From: Pseudomonas piscis
GTDB lineage: Bacteria > Pseudomonadota > Gammaproteobacteria > Pseudomonadales > Pseudomonadaceae
Assembly (NCBI RefSeq): GCF_009380155.1
Contig: NZ_WHUV01000003.1
Location: 620,001-684,000, forward strand
DNA length: 64,000 bases
Direction of reading: 5' to 3'
Of this stretch, positions 25,179 to 35,697 are shown piece after piece. Made by a program: the position numbers and the translations under genes. Positions within the stretch are counted from its first letter, which is position 1, and each line of letters opens with the position of its first letter. The notes under the pieces are model-generated. The model searched no databases. It had not been told where the DNA came from and saw only the letters and a list, made by a program, of their open reading frames with translations.

Positions 25179-25588
25179 GGCGACTCCGAAACGGCGGCAG
25201 GCTGTTGGCGGCGGGCCACGACTTCCATGGCAACGATCATTTTCCGTTCGGGGAATGGCAGCACGTGAAGCAATGTGAAGGCCGGCCGGATGGCATGGAA
25301 GTAATGTCCATGTACGGTGGCGGCCTCTTGCCAGTTGTCGATCTCGGTCAGGTAGAGCCGGCTTTGTATGACATCTTCAAGTTTGAAGTTGGCTTTTTCG
25401 ATAACTCGCGAGATGTTTTCAATAACTGCGCGTGTCTGTTCGGTAACACCTGTCGCGGTTATTTCTCCATTGGCGTCCAGGGGGCCGGTTTTTGATACAT
25501 ACAATGTATCGCCAACTTCTATTGCACGTGAGAAGCCAAATATCGTTTCCCACTTCGAGTTGGATGAATGCAATTGCCGAACATTCAT
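25175..25588 (-). CDS. RidA/YjgF/UK114 family protein
   Basis: A 137-residue member of the RidA family: VSKTGPLDANGEITATGVTE followed by QTRAVIENISRVIEKAN, SRLYLTEIDNW and a C-terminal PFPERKMIVAMEVVAR. RidA proteins hydrolyse reactive enamine/imine intermediates, and several biosynthetic clusters contain diverged members that act on pathway intermediates. It is the first gene of the cluster and overlaps the MFS gene by ATGA. The Arg that binds the carboxylate in classical RidA is not in its usual context, so a specialised role is possible. Confidence 0.88.
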   Translation of the reverse strand: MNVRQLHSSNSKWETIFGFSRAIEVGDTLYVSKTGPLDANGEITATGVTEQTRAVIENISRVIEKANFKLEDVIQSRLYLTEIDNWQEAATVHGHYFHAIRPAFTLLHVLPFPERKMIVAMEVVARRQQPAAVSESP

Positions 25589-26154
25589 TTAAGCACTTCC
25601 TTGGCTGTAGGGCAGACCGAATATAGGCGAGCAAAATAGCCGGTGTCTAGTGAAAAAAAAGCCAAAAAATGCATTTTTTCTAAAGTGTCTTGCGGATTAT
25701 TTAGGAGATAGATGTGTTTATGTAAGTTTATCTAAACAGATGTTTTCGTTGTTAAGTGGCTATTAAATTCCCTGGAAAATGTTTGTTATTGGTGCATTCA
25801 TCGCACCAAAGAAGTGCTCCCTGATAAATGACGCCGGTGTTGCAGAAGGGCTGCAAGTTGCATTGTTTTTTCTGTCAATGGCGTTACATGCTCGAACTAG
25901 CCTTGGTCTTTCCAAGGTTTTTTTGAACTAGCTAGTTTGGAAGTGACTGCCGGGTCTGCTTGTGCTGTCTTGGTGCGGCTAGTGCCTGGGGTGTTACGGG
26001 TACAGTAGGTTCGACGGATGGATAGTGGCCACTGGGCTGGCATGGCTTGTTGTCGACGGTTTGGGAGAAGGGCAGAGGCGAGGGGCGCCCGTCGCTGAGG
26101 GGAGGGAGGCAGGGCGGCTTGCGAGGACTGTCTATATAGAAGAAGCGGCCATAA
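25589..26154. promoter_or_regulatory. AT-rich promoter region of the metabolite cluster
   Basis: About 570 bases without a gene. 25600-25930 is much richer in A+T than its surroundings and contains a perfect 16-bp palindrome AAAAAATGCATTTTTT at 25664-25679, 75 bp upstream of the ridA-like start, and a smaller repeat GTTTA-TC-TAAAC near 25725. This should hold the operon promoter and may be a target of a silencing protein of the MvaT/H-NS type; that is inference. 25930-26150 shows nothing recognisable. Confidence 0.5.
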
Positions 26155-26181
26155 AAAAGCCCTGACCAGGTCAGGGCTTTT
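26155..26181 (-). terminator. Rho-independent terminator of nrdB
   Basis: AAAAGCCCTGAC-CAG-GTCAGGGCTTTT, a 12-bp stem flanked by A and T runs, 28 bases after the nrdB stop. Symmetrical, so it can act in both directions. Confidence 0.88.
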
Positions 26182-26209
26182 CGTGGGGCCGGTTGGGTGA
26201 ACGTGGAAC

Positions 26210-27457
26210 TCAGTCCCAGCTCAGCGCGCCACCGGTCTGGTACTCGATCACGCGGGTCTCGAAGAAGTTCTTCTCTTTCTTCAGGTCCATGATCTCGCTC
26301 ATCCACGGGAACGGGTTGGTGGTGCCCGGGTATTCTTCCTTCAGGCCGATCTGCGACAGGCGACGGTTGGCGATGAACTTGAGGTAGTCCTCCATCATTG
26401 CCGCGTTCATCCCCAGTACGCCGCGCGGCATGGTGTCGCGAGCGTATTCGATCTCCAGCTGGGTGCCCTGCAGGATCATCTGGGTAGCTTCTTCCTTCAT
26501 CTCGGCATCCCACAGGTGCGGGTTCTCGATCTTGATCTGGTTGATCACGTCGATACCGAAGTTCAGGTGCATGGATTCGTCGCGCAGGATGTACTGGAAC
26601 TGCTCGGCGACGCCGGTCATCTTGTTGCGGCGGCCCATGGACAGGATCTGGGTGAAGCCGCAGTAGAAGAAGATGCCTTCCAGTACGCAGTAGTAGGCGA
26701 TCAGGTTGCGCAGCAGTTCCTTGTCGGTCTCTACGGTGCCGGTATCGAATTCCGGATCGGAGATCGAGCGGGTATAGCGCAGGCCCCAGGCGGCTTTCTT
26801 CGCGACCGAAGGGATCTCGTGGTACATGTTGAAGATCTCGCCTTCATCCATGCCCAGCGACTCGATGCAGTACTGGTAGGCGTGGGTGTGGATCGCTTCC
26901 TCGAAGGCCTGGCGCAGGATGTACTGGCGGCACTCGGGGTTGGTGATCAGGCGGTACACGGCCAGGGCCAGGTTGTTGGCGACCAGGGAGTCGGCGGTGG
27001 AGAAGAAGCCCAGGTTGCGCATGACGATGCGGCGCTCGTCGTCGGTCAGGCCTTCGGCGCTCTTCCACAGGGCGATGTCGGCGGTCATGTTGACCTCCTG
27101 CGGCATCCAGTGGTTGGCGCAGCCGTCCAGGTACTTCTGCCAGGCCCAGTCGTATTTGAATGGCACCAGCTGGTTGAGGTCGGCGCGACAGTTGATCATG
27201 CGCTTTTCGTCAACGGCGACGCGGGCAGCGGAGCCTTCCAGTTCGGCCAGGCCCTCGGCGATGTCCAGCTCGTCCAGGGCGGCCTTGGCGCGAACCACGG
27301 CGGCCGAGTCGGCGGAGGTCACGGCGCGGGCTTCGAGGGCGGCGGCACCACCGGCGCTGTCGAGGCGGTCCATGGTGGCGTCGGAAGCCTGGCCGGCATT
27401 GGTGCCCTTGGCCGTGGCTTCGCTTTCTTCTTTATCGAATTCGTCCCAGCTCAGCAT
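26210..27457 (-). CDS. nrdB: class Ia ribonucleotide reductase beta subunit
   Basis: A 415-residue NrdB, the diiron-tyrosyl radical subunit that supports dNTP synthesis with NrdA. Iron ligands are visible in EEAIHTHAYQYCIESLG and in RDESMHLNFG, with the radical Tyr region between. The C-terminus ends TGGALSWD, the tail that docks on NrdA. An Ala-rich extension of about 80 residues precedes the core, as in other Pseudomonas NrdB proteins. ATG 27457 follows AGGAG at about ten bases. No nrdA is adjacent: upstream lies a 735-bp gap and then unrelated genes. Confidence 0.95.
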   Translation of the reverse strand: MLSWDEFDKEESEATAKGTNAGQASDATMDRLDSAGGAAALEARAVTSADSAAVVRAKAALDELDIAEGLAELEGSAARVAVDEKRMINCRADLNQLVPFKYDWAWQKYLDGCANHWMPQEVNMTADIALWKSAEGLTDDERRIVMRNLGFFSTADSLVANNLALAVYRLITNPECRQYILRQAFEEAIHTHAYQYCIESLGMDEGEIFNMYHEIPSVAKKAAWGLRYTRSISDPEFDTGTVETDKELLRNLIAYYCVLEGIFFYCGFTQILSMGRRNKMTGVAEQFQYILRDESMHLNFGIDVINQIKIENPHLWDAEMKEEATQMILQGTQLEIEYARDTMPRGVLGMNAAMMEDYLKFIANRRLSQIGLKEEYPGTTNPFPWMSEIMDLKKEKNFFETRVIEYQTGGALSWD

Positions 27458-28193
27458 GACGTGTCGTCTCCTGCTTGAGGGCCAGATGCCCGTGTGAAAA
27501 CAAAAGGGTTGGCTTTTCACACGGCGCTACTGGCCGCGTTAAATCAAAGAAATCGTTTGTTGCAGCAGTGACGCAGGCAATAAACAGAAATTCGTCTGCG
27601 GGTGCTTGAGGCTGCTGTCGGGCAGGGCTGAGGGTGTCGGCTCCGGCGCGAGGTCCAGCAGGTCGTTTCATCCGGTAAGGGAATGTTGCAGGCCCGTTTT
27701 GAGGACGCATTATAAGGATATTTTCAGGGGCGTGGGGCGACCGATGGGCGCAGGTGAGCCGAGGAAGGCGAGGGATTTGAGGCAGAGCGCGGGTTTACAG
27801 GGCTTTGGCTGGAGAAGTTTTTTTTTCAGGCGGGCAAAAAAATCCATGATTCGGTCAAAAAACAACCAAATTTACTAGATGTTGTGTTTTTCAAGGCGAT
27901 TTCCAGGGTTTTGACACAACTCAAAAGCTGGTGCTTGGTCCTGTCGAAGCGCCTTGCGGATCTCCCGAGTAGGGGCAAGTCGCCATCAATCCGCGTCATT
28001 GGTAGCGACTTTCGAGCAGGTGTCATCGGTGTGGCGGACGGTGACGTACATTCCGGAAAAAATGCATGCGATTGTCGTGGTCGCACGTTGTGCAACGATG
28101 CCTGTGCTGGAACCCCAGTGTGCCGGGCATCTTTGCCGCAAGAGGGATTTCTTGCGGCCGGCGGTCATCGAGGCCTGGGCGGCGGGGCGGTTA
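27458..28193. other. long region upstream of nrdB
   Basis: About 735 bases without a supported gene. It must contain the nrdB promoter and a long leader or spacer. At 27872-27887 the sequence TTACTAGATGTTGTGT matches 12 of 16 positions of the NrdR box consensus (ACACWATATATWGTGT); no clear second box is seen at the usual spacing. Open frames here lack ribosome sites and family resemblance. Confidence 0.45.
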
Positions 28194-28463
28194 TCAGCCG
28201 TTGGAGCAACCGTTACCCATTACGCGGTATTGGAGAATATGTCGCAGACCTTTGGAATCTTCATATTCCATGCGTGCCGGTACAACTTCACATACTTCTG
28301 GAACTTCGCTCATGGAAATAACTTTGGCGATATCCAAGTCCGTGGAGTAAGTGTATTCCTCTACTGCTACTTGCTGGCTGGCGGCATCAGTCGGGATCTC
28401 ATCAGCCATCGCTGTAGCGCACAGACTGCTGAGGGCCAGAACTAATAAAGCTTTCATTTGCAT
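28194..28463 (-). CDS. small exported DUF2790 protein
   Basis: An 89-residue protein with a signal peptide (MQMKALLVLALSSLCATAMA) and a mature part containing VAVEEYTYSTDLDIAKVISM and GLRHILQYRVMGNGC. This is the DUF2790 pattern common in Pseudomonas; several members are under copper or quorum control, but function is unknown. Two ATGs six bases apart both fit the weak AAAGG upstream. A hairpin CACGCAGCC-TTTTT-GGGGCTGCGTG lies in its 5' leader at about 28490. Confidence 0.82.
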   Translation of the reverse strand: MQMKALLVLALSSLCATAMADEIPTDAASQQVAVEEYTYSTDLDIAKVISMSEVPEVCEVVPARMEYEDSKGLRHILQYRVMGNGCSNG

Positions 28464-28868
28464 TTTACCTTTCTAAGGTCGTGTGGGGTCACGCAGCCTT
28501 TTTGGGGCTGCGTGTGGAACTTGAGTAGAAGTTTGATTAACTGCCTTCGTGGGGGCTGCAACTTGGTTAATCAGTTTGCCTGTTGGGCGAGGCAGATTTT
28601 AGGCGTGGGGCGGGGCGCCATATAGGCGTACTTTTGATAAACACTTTTGACAGTTTTTGTAACAATCGCCGAAAAAGCCCTTTCCAGAGACCTGCGCGAA
28701 CATTTTCGGATTGCCTCGATATGCCTCCAGGGCTTGTTCTTGAAGGGTTTCGCTAGATCCTGGGGCCTTTCGCTGGGGGTTGTTACTACCATCGTCGAAT
28801 GGTTCTATAGGCGTCCCCCGGCTACAACGGGGTCATACAAAAACAACTATGTCACCGAGGTAAGAAAG

Positions 28869-30824
<1,956 letters not shown>

Positions 30825-30843
30825 GGCGCTTGCTGGTTCGATG

Positions 30844-30876
30844 AGCCCCGCCCGGCGATGCCGGGCGGGGCTTTTT
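30844..30876 (+). terminator. Rho-independent terminator of acsA
   Basis: AGCCCCGCCCGGC-GATG-CCGGGCGGGGCT followed by TTTT, 20 bases after the acsA stop. A 12-bp GC-rich stem with a tetraloop. Confidence 0.93.
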
Positions 30877-31429
30877 CATGGGTCGGATAAATCCCCGCGA
30901 AGCCCTCTGTGCTGGCGCTTTGCGCGCAGTGGGGCCGGTCGGTTGGGAGGGGCGAATAAATATCGGTTTGCCCGGTAGACGTATCTGAATGTTACCGGGT
31001 TGGGCGAAGGTGTAACCCTGCGCCCAATTTCGGGGCGATGGGAAACGTCGGGCGCCGTTTCAGGGCCTTTTATATCCATGTAAAAAATAAGTCATCACGC
31101 TGCGCTTGCCGGAATAGAAGGCTTTGCCAATAATAGGCCCGCAATTTGCAACGTAGATCGGTTCACTGTCTTTTGCTCTTGCATAATCCTGAAGAGCTGT
31201 CAATATGCCGCCCCGGCGTTCTCGGTGCTTCTGTAATTTGTTGTCGCATTGAGGAAATATCGGCTTCCGGCCTGTCGTTAGAATGCCGGTCACTCGCTCG
31301 TCGTTACCTGTGTGTGAGTCCCTTTCCGGGCTTTTCAGGACGCAGCGCCGCTATTGAGGGTTCACCCATTCGCATATTGGGCTGTTGCTCACTCTGCCGT
31401 TTTCGCCCTTTACCGATGGAGTTCTAAGA
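30877..31429. promoter_or_regulatory. aot operon upstream region with ArgR-like box
   Basis: About 550 bases without a supported gene. At 31242-31257 TGTCGC-ATTGAGGA-AA matches the Pseudomonas ArgR half-site TGTCGC-N8-AA exactly; 21 bp upstream a weaker copy (CTCGGT-N8-AA) is in phase, as expected for the tandem half-sites of ArgR. The aotJ start follows at 31430. Positive control by ArgR with arginine is known for this operon in P. aeruginosa. Confidence 0.65.
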
Positions 31430-32206
31430 ATGAAGAAACTCGTGCTTCTTGGCGCCCTGGCACTGTCCGTGCTGTCCCTGCCGACCGTCGCCGACGAAAA
31501 GCCCCTGAAAATTGGTATCGAAGCGGCTTACCCTCCATTCGCCTCCAAGGCTCCGGATGGCAGCATCGTCGGTTTCGACTACGACATCGGCAATGCCCTG
31601 TGCGAGCAGATGAAGGTCAAGTGCGTGTGGGTCGAGCAGGAGTTCGATGGCCTGATCCCGGCACTGAAGGTACGCAAGATCGACGCGATCCTGTCCTCCA
31701 TGTCGATCACCGACGATCGCCGCAAGTCCGTGGACTTCACCAACAAGTACTACAACACTCCTGCGCGCCTGGTGATGAAGGCCGGGACCCAGGTCAGCGA
31801 CGGCATGGCCGAGCTCAAGGGCAAGAACATCGGCGTGCAGCGCGGTTCGATCCACGAGCGTTTCGCCCGTGAGGTCCTGGCTCCCCTGGGCGCCCAGATC
31901 AAGCCATACGGCTCGCAGAACGAGATCTACCTGGATGTAGCGGCCGGTCGCCTCGACGGCACCGTGGCGGACGCTACCCTGTTGAATGACGGTTTCCTGA
32001 AGACCGATGCCGGCAAGGGCTTTGCCTTCGTCGGTCCGGCCTTCACTGACGTCAAGTACTTCGGCGACGGCGTAGGGATCGCCGTGCGCAAGGGCGACAA
32101 GGCTGATCTGGACAAGATCAATGCCGCCATCGCCGCCATTCGCGAGAACGGCAAATACAAGGAAATCCAGGACAAGTACTTCGACTTCGATATCTACGGC
32201 AAGTAA
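31430..32206 (+). CDS. aotJ: arginine/ornithine-binding periplasmic protein
   Basis: A 258-residue periplasmic solute-binding protein of the lysine/arginine/ornithine family. Signal peptide at 1-20 (MKKLVLLGALALSVLSLPTV), then LKIGIEAAYPPFASKAPDG and VGFDYDIGNALCEQMKVKC, the typical start of family 3 binding proteins; NKYYNTPARLVMK follows. ATG 31430 has GGAG at eight bases. First gene of the transporter operon; a hairpin between it and aotQ may raise its level relative to the membrane genes. Confidence 0.94.
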   Translation: MKKLVLLGALALSVLSLPTVADEKPLKIGIEAAYPPFASKAPDGSIVGFDYDIGNALCEQMKVKCVWVEQEFDGLIPALKVRKIDAILSSMSITDDRRKSVDFTNKYYNTPARLVMKAGTQVSDGMAELKGKNIGVQRGSIHERFAREVLAPLGAQIKPYGSQNEIYLDVAAGRLDGTVADATLLNDGFLKTDAGKGFAFVGPAFTDVKYFGDGVGIAVRKGDKADLDKINAAIAAIRENGKYKEIQDKYFDFDIYGK

Positions 32207-32229
32207 TCCGTCGAACCTGTCAGTCCGAG

Positions 32230-32271
32230 ATGGCGCAAGCAGCAGAATCTCTGAAGTTTGCGCCATTTTTT
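32230..32271 (+). terminator. attenuating hairpin between aotJ and aotQ
   Basis: ATGGCGCAA and TTGCGCCAT form a 9-bp stem around an 18-base loop, followed by a T run. It sits 24 bases after aotJ and 27 before aotQ, so it probably causes partial termination or protects the aotJ message end. Confidence 0.65.
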
Positions 32272-32297
32272 CATCCCAATTTTCGAGGACCTGAATC

Positions 32298-32987
32298 ATG
32301 TTGAAAGGCTACGGGGCTGTCATCCTCGATGGCGCTTGGCTGACGCTTCAGCTCGCCTTGTCGTCCATGGCCCTGGCCATCGTTCTAGGTCTGATCGGGG
32401 TCGCGCTGCGCCTCTCGCCGGTACGCTGGCTGGCCTGGCTGGGCGACCTGTACTCCACGGTGATCCGTGGTATTCCCGATCTGGTGCTGATCCTGCTGAT
32501 CTTCTACGGCGGCCAGGATCTGCTCAATCGCGTGGCACCGTTGCTGGGCTACGACGACTACATCGACCTCAACCCGCTGGCTGCCGGTATCGGTACTTTG
32601 GGCTTCATCTTCGGGGCCTACCTGTCGGAAACCTTCCGTGGCGCCTTCATGGCGATTCCTAAGGGGCAAGCGGAGGCCGGCATGGCCTACGGCATGAGCA
32701 GTACGCAAGTGTTCTTCCGGGTGCTGGTGCCGCAGATGATCCGCCTGGCGATTCCCGGCTTCACCAACAACTGGCTGGTGCTGACCAAGGCCACCGCGCT
32801 GATTTCCGTGGTGGGCCTGCAAGACATGATGTTCAAGGCCAAGCAGGCGGCGGATGCCACCCGCGAGCCTTTCACCTTCTTCCTCGCAGTGGCGGCCATG
32901 TACCTGGTGATCACCAGTGTCTCGTTGCTGGCGCTGCGTCACCTTGAGAAGCGCTACTCGGTAGGCGTAAGGGCGGCTGATCTATGA
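32298..32987 (+). CDS. aotQ: arginine/ornithine ABC transporter permease
   Basis: A 229-residue inner-membrane permease of the histidine/arginine transporter type with about five helices. The cytoplasmic EAA loop is visible as AFMAIPKGQAEAGMAYGMSS. It pairs with AotM to form the channel energised by AotP. Start at 32298 behind GAGGA. Its stop overlaps the aotM start (ATGA). Confidence 0.94.
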   Translation: MLKGYGAVILDGAWLTLQLALSSMALAIVLGLIGVALRLSPVRWLAWLGDLYSTVIRGIPDLVLILLIFYGGQDLLNRVAPLLGYDDYIDLNPLAAGIGTLGFIFGAYLSETFRGAFMAIPKGQAEAGMAYGMSSTQVFFRVLVPQMIRLAIPGFTNNWLVLTKATALISVVGLQDMMFKAKQAADATREPFTFFLAVAAMYLVITSVSLLALRHLEKRYSVGVRAADL

Positions 32988-33682
32988 TCTTCGACTACAA
33001 CGTCATCTATGATGCCTTGCCGCTGTATTTCAGCGGCCTGCTGACCACCCTGAAACTGCTGGCGCTGTCGCTGTTCTTCGGCTTGCTGGTGGCGCTGCCC
33101 CTGGGACTGATGCGCGTGTCCAAGCAGCCGCTGGTGAACATGACCGCCTGGCTCTACACCTACGTGATCCGTGGCACCCCGATGCTGGTGCAGCTGTTCC
33201 TGATCTACTACGGCCTGGCGCAGTTCGAAGCGGTACGCGAAAGCTTCCTCTGGCCCTGGCTGTCCAGCGCGACCTTCTGTGCCTGCCTGGCCTTCGCCAT
33301 CAACACCAGCGCCTATACCGCCGAGATCATCGCCGGCAGCCTCAAGGCCACGCCTAACGGCGAGATCGAGGCGGCCAAGGCCATGGGCATGTCGCGCTAC
33401 AAGATGTATCGCCGCATCCTCCTGCCGTCGGCCCTGCGCCGGGCGCTGCCGCAATACAGCAACGAAGTGATCATGATGCTGCAGACCACCAGCCTGGCCT
33501 CCATCGTCACCCTGATCGACATCACTGGCGCGGCCCGTACCGTCAATGCGCAGTACTACCTGCCGTTCGAGGCCTACATCACCGCCGGCGTCTTCTACCT
33601 GTGCCTGACCTTCATCCTGGTGCGCCTGTTCAAGCTGGCCGAAGGCCGCTGGCTGCGCTACCTGGCGCCGCGGAAGCACTGA
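32984..33682 (+). CDS. aotM: arginine/ornithine ABC transporter permease
   Basis: A 232-residue permease, partner of AotQ. It has five hydrophobic helices and an EAA loop reading ATPNGEIEAAKAMGMSRYKM. Translationally coupled to aotQ by a four-base overlap. Its stop is one base before the next ATG, so the operon continues. Confidence 0.94.
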   Translation: MIFDYNVIYDALPLYFSGLLTTLKLLALSLFFGLLVALPLGLMRVSKQPLVNMTAWLYTYVIRGTPMLVQLFLIYYGLAQFEAVRESFLWPWLSSATFCACLAFAINTSAYTAEIIAGSLKATPNGEIEAAKAMGMSRYKMYRRILLPSALRRALPQYSNEVIMMLQTTSLASIVTLIDITGAARTVNAQYYLPFEAYITAGVFYLCLTFILVRLFKLAEGRWLRYLAPRKH

Positions 33683-33683
33683 T

Positions 33684-34796
33684 ATGGAACGTATCGATCA
33701 TCCATTGCCCTGGAGCCACCTGGGTAGCGAGCGCAGCATCTCGGTATTCCGTTTCGGCAGCGGGGAGCGCAAGGCCTATATCCAGGCCAGCCTGCATGCA
33801 GACGAACTGCCTGGCATGCGTACCGCCTGGGAGTTGAAGAAGCGCCTGGCCGAGCTGGAGGCCCAGGGCGCCCTCAAGGGCGTCGTCGAGCTGGTGCCAG
33901 TGGCCAATCCGCTGGGTCTTGGGCAGTTGCTGCAAGGCAATCACCAGGGGCGTTTCGAAGCCGGCAGCGGCAAGAACTTCAACCGTGATTTCGTCGAGCT
34001 CAGCGCGCCAGTGGCCCAGCGCCTGGAGGGGCGCCTGGGTGACGATGCCCACGCCAACGTCCAGCTGATCCGCCAGGCCATGGCCGATGTGCTGGCCGAA
34101 TTGCCGCCGGCCGCCAGCCAGCTGCAGGGCATGCAGCGAGTGTTGCTGGCGCATGCCTGCACCGCCGACGTGGTGCTGGACCTGCACTGCGATGCCGAGG
34201 CGGCCTTGCATATGTACGCCTTGCCGCAGCATTGGCCGCAGTGGCGTTCCCTGGCGGCTCACCTGGATGTACGGGTGGGCCTGCTGGCGGAAGATTCTGG
34301 CGGCAGCTCGTTCGACGAGGCCTGTTCGCTGCCCTGGTTGCGTTTGTCGCGGCAGTTCCCCGAGGCGCAGATCCCCCTGGCATGCCTGGCGACCACCCTC
34401 GAGCTGGGTGGCCAGGCCGACACCGGCCGGCCCCAGGCCGAGGCGCATGCCGAAGGCATCCTGGCGTTCCTTGCCGAGCAAGGGCTGATTGCCGGGCAAT
34501 GGCCGGCGCCAGGACGTGAAGCTTGCGAGGGCATGCCCTTCGAAGGCACTGAATTGCTGTATGCGCCGCATCCTGGCGTGGTGAGCTTCCTGCGTCCGGC
34601 TGGTAGTTGGGTGGAAGTGGGCGAGCCGCTTTTTGAAGTGATTGATCCTCTATCCGATCGGGTCAGCACGGTGTGTGCTGGCACCAGCGGCGTGTTGTTC
34701 GCCGTTGAGCGGCTGCGTTATGCCCAACCCGGTTTCTGGCTGGCCAAGGTGGCGGGGCGCGAAGCGCTGCGTCACGGGCGCTTGCTCAACGACTGA
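33684..34796 (+). CDS. aotO: succinylglutamate desuccinylase/aspartoacylase family protein in the aot operon
   Basis: A 370-residue zinc carboxypeptidase-like protein of the AstE/aspartoacylase family. The metal site begins with His-x2-Glu in QASLHADELPGM (about 36-43), Asn-Arg follows in GKNFNRDFVEL, and a further His lies in VVLDLHCDAEAALH. It occupies the position of the aotO open frame in P. aeruginosa, between the permease and ATPase genes. It could release amino acids from acylated forms after uptake, but no function is established. The start is one base after the aotM stop. Confidence 0.8.
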   Translation: MERIDHPLPWSHLGSERSISVFRFGSGERKAYIQASLHADELPGMRTAWELKKRLAELEAQGALKGVVELVPVANPLGLGQLLQGNHQGRFEAGSGKNFNRDFVELSAPVAQRLEGRLGDDAHANVQLIRQAMADVLAELPPAASQLQGMQRVLLAHACTADVVLDLHCDAEAALHMYALPQHWPQWRSLAAHLDVRVGLLAEDSGGSSFDEACSLPWLRLSRQFPEAQIPLACLATTLELGGQADTGRPQAEAHAEGILAFLAEQGLIAGQWPAPGREACEGMPFEGTELLYAPHPGVVSFLRPAGSWVEVGEPLFEVIDPLSDRVSTVCAGTSGVLFAVERLRYAQPGFWLAKVAGREALRHGRLLND

Positions 34797-34819
34797 CTGT
34801 TTTTGTGAGAACCGACCGC

Positions 34820-35584
34820 ATGTACAAACTTGAAGTCCAAGACCTGCATAAGCGCTATGGCAGCCATGAAGTGCTCAAGGGCGTGTCCCTGAAGGCCGCG
34901 GCCGGCGATGTGATCAGCATCATCGGCTCCAGTGGCTCGGGCAAGAGTACCTTCCTGCGCTGCATCAACCTGCTGGAGCAGCCGCACGCCGGGAAGATCC
35001 TGCTGAACAATGAAGAGCTGAAGCTGGTGGCCAGCAAGGACGGTGCCCTCAAGGCCGCCGACCCCAAGCAGTTGCAGCGCATGCGCTCGCGCCTGTCGAT
35101 GGTGTTCCAGCACTTCAATCTGTGGTCGCACATGACCGCCATCGAAAACATCATGGAAGCCCCGGTGCATGTACTGGGCGTGTCCAAGGCCGAAGCCCGC
35201 GAGAAGGCCGAGCACTACCTGGCCAAGGTCGGCGTGGCGCATCGCAAGGATGCCTACCCGGGGCATATGTCCGGCGGTGAGCAGCAGCGCGTGGCGATCG
35301 CCCGGGCCTTGGCCATGGAGCCTGAGGTGATGCTGTTCGACGAGCCGACCTCGGCCCTGGACCCGGAGCTGGTGGGCGACGTGCTGAAGGTCATGCAGTC
35401 CCTGGCCCAGGAAGGCCGGACCATGGTGGTGGTGACCCACGAGATGGGCTTTGCCCGGGAGGTCTCCAACCAGCTGGTATTCCTGCACAAGGGCCTGGTG
35501 GAAGAAAGCGGCAATCCGCGGGAAGTGCTGGTGAATCCACAATCAGAACGTTTGCAACAATTCCTCTCCGGCAGCCTCAAGTAA
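34820..35584 (+). CDS. aotP: arginine/ornithine ABC transporter ATPase
   Basis: A 254-residue ABC ATPase of the HisP/ArtP type. Walker A GSSGSGKSTFLR at about 40-51, Q-loop VFQHFNLWSHM, signature MSGGEQQRVAIARAL and Walker B VMLFDEPTSALDPE, with the H-loop VVTHEMGFA. ATG 34820 begins the family-typical sequence; the upstream GTG is less likely. Supplies energy for AotQM. Confidence 0.95.
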   Translation: MYKLEVQDLHKRYGSHEVLKGVSLKAAAGDVISIIGSSGSGKSTFLRCINLLEQPHAGKILLNNEELKLVASKDGALKAADPKQLQRMRSRLSMVFQHFNLWSHMTAIENIMEAPVHVLGVSKAEAREKAEHYLAKVGVAHRKDAYPGHMSGGEQQRVAIARALAMEPEVMLFDEPTSALDPELVGDVLKVMQSLAQEGRTMVVVTHEMGFAREVSNQLVFLHKGLVEESGNPREVLVNPQSERLQQFLSGSLK

Positions 35585-35697
35585 TAGCTGCCGTTATGCA
35601 CCAAATTAGGTCATGCTGAGCGCCCTGCGCCAGATGGTCTAACTTGGTGCTGCCGCCCTTGGCTTCTCCTACTGTTTTTCGTTTCGGATCGCCCGCC

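Noticed and set aside
22630..25588. Assignment of the cluster to pyoluteorin, pyrrolnitrin or aryl polyene synthesis
   Set aside because: No proline adenylation/dehydrogenase pair, no tryptophan-type halogenase set and no ketoreductase/dehydratase genes, so none of these fits.
27884..28321. Open frames between nrdB and the DUF2790 gene
   Set aside because: No ribosome binding sites, no family resemblance, frames on both strands overlap each other.
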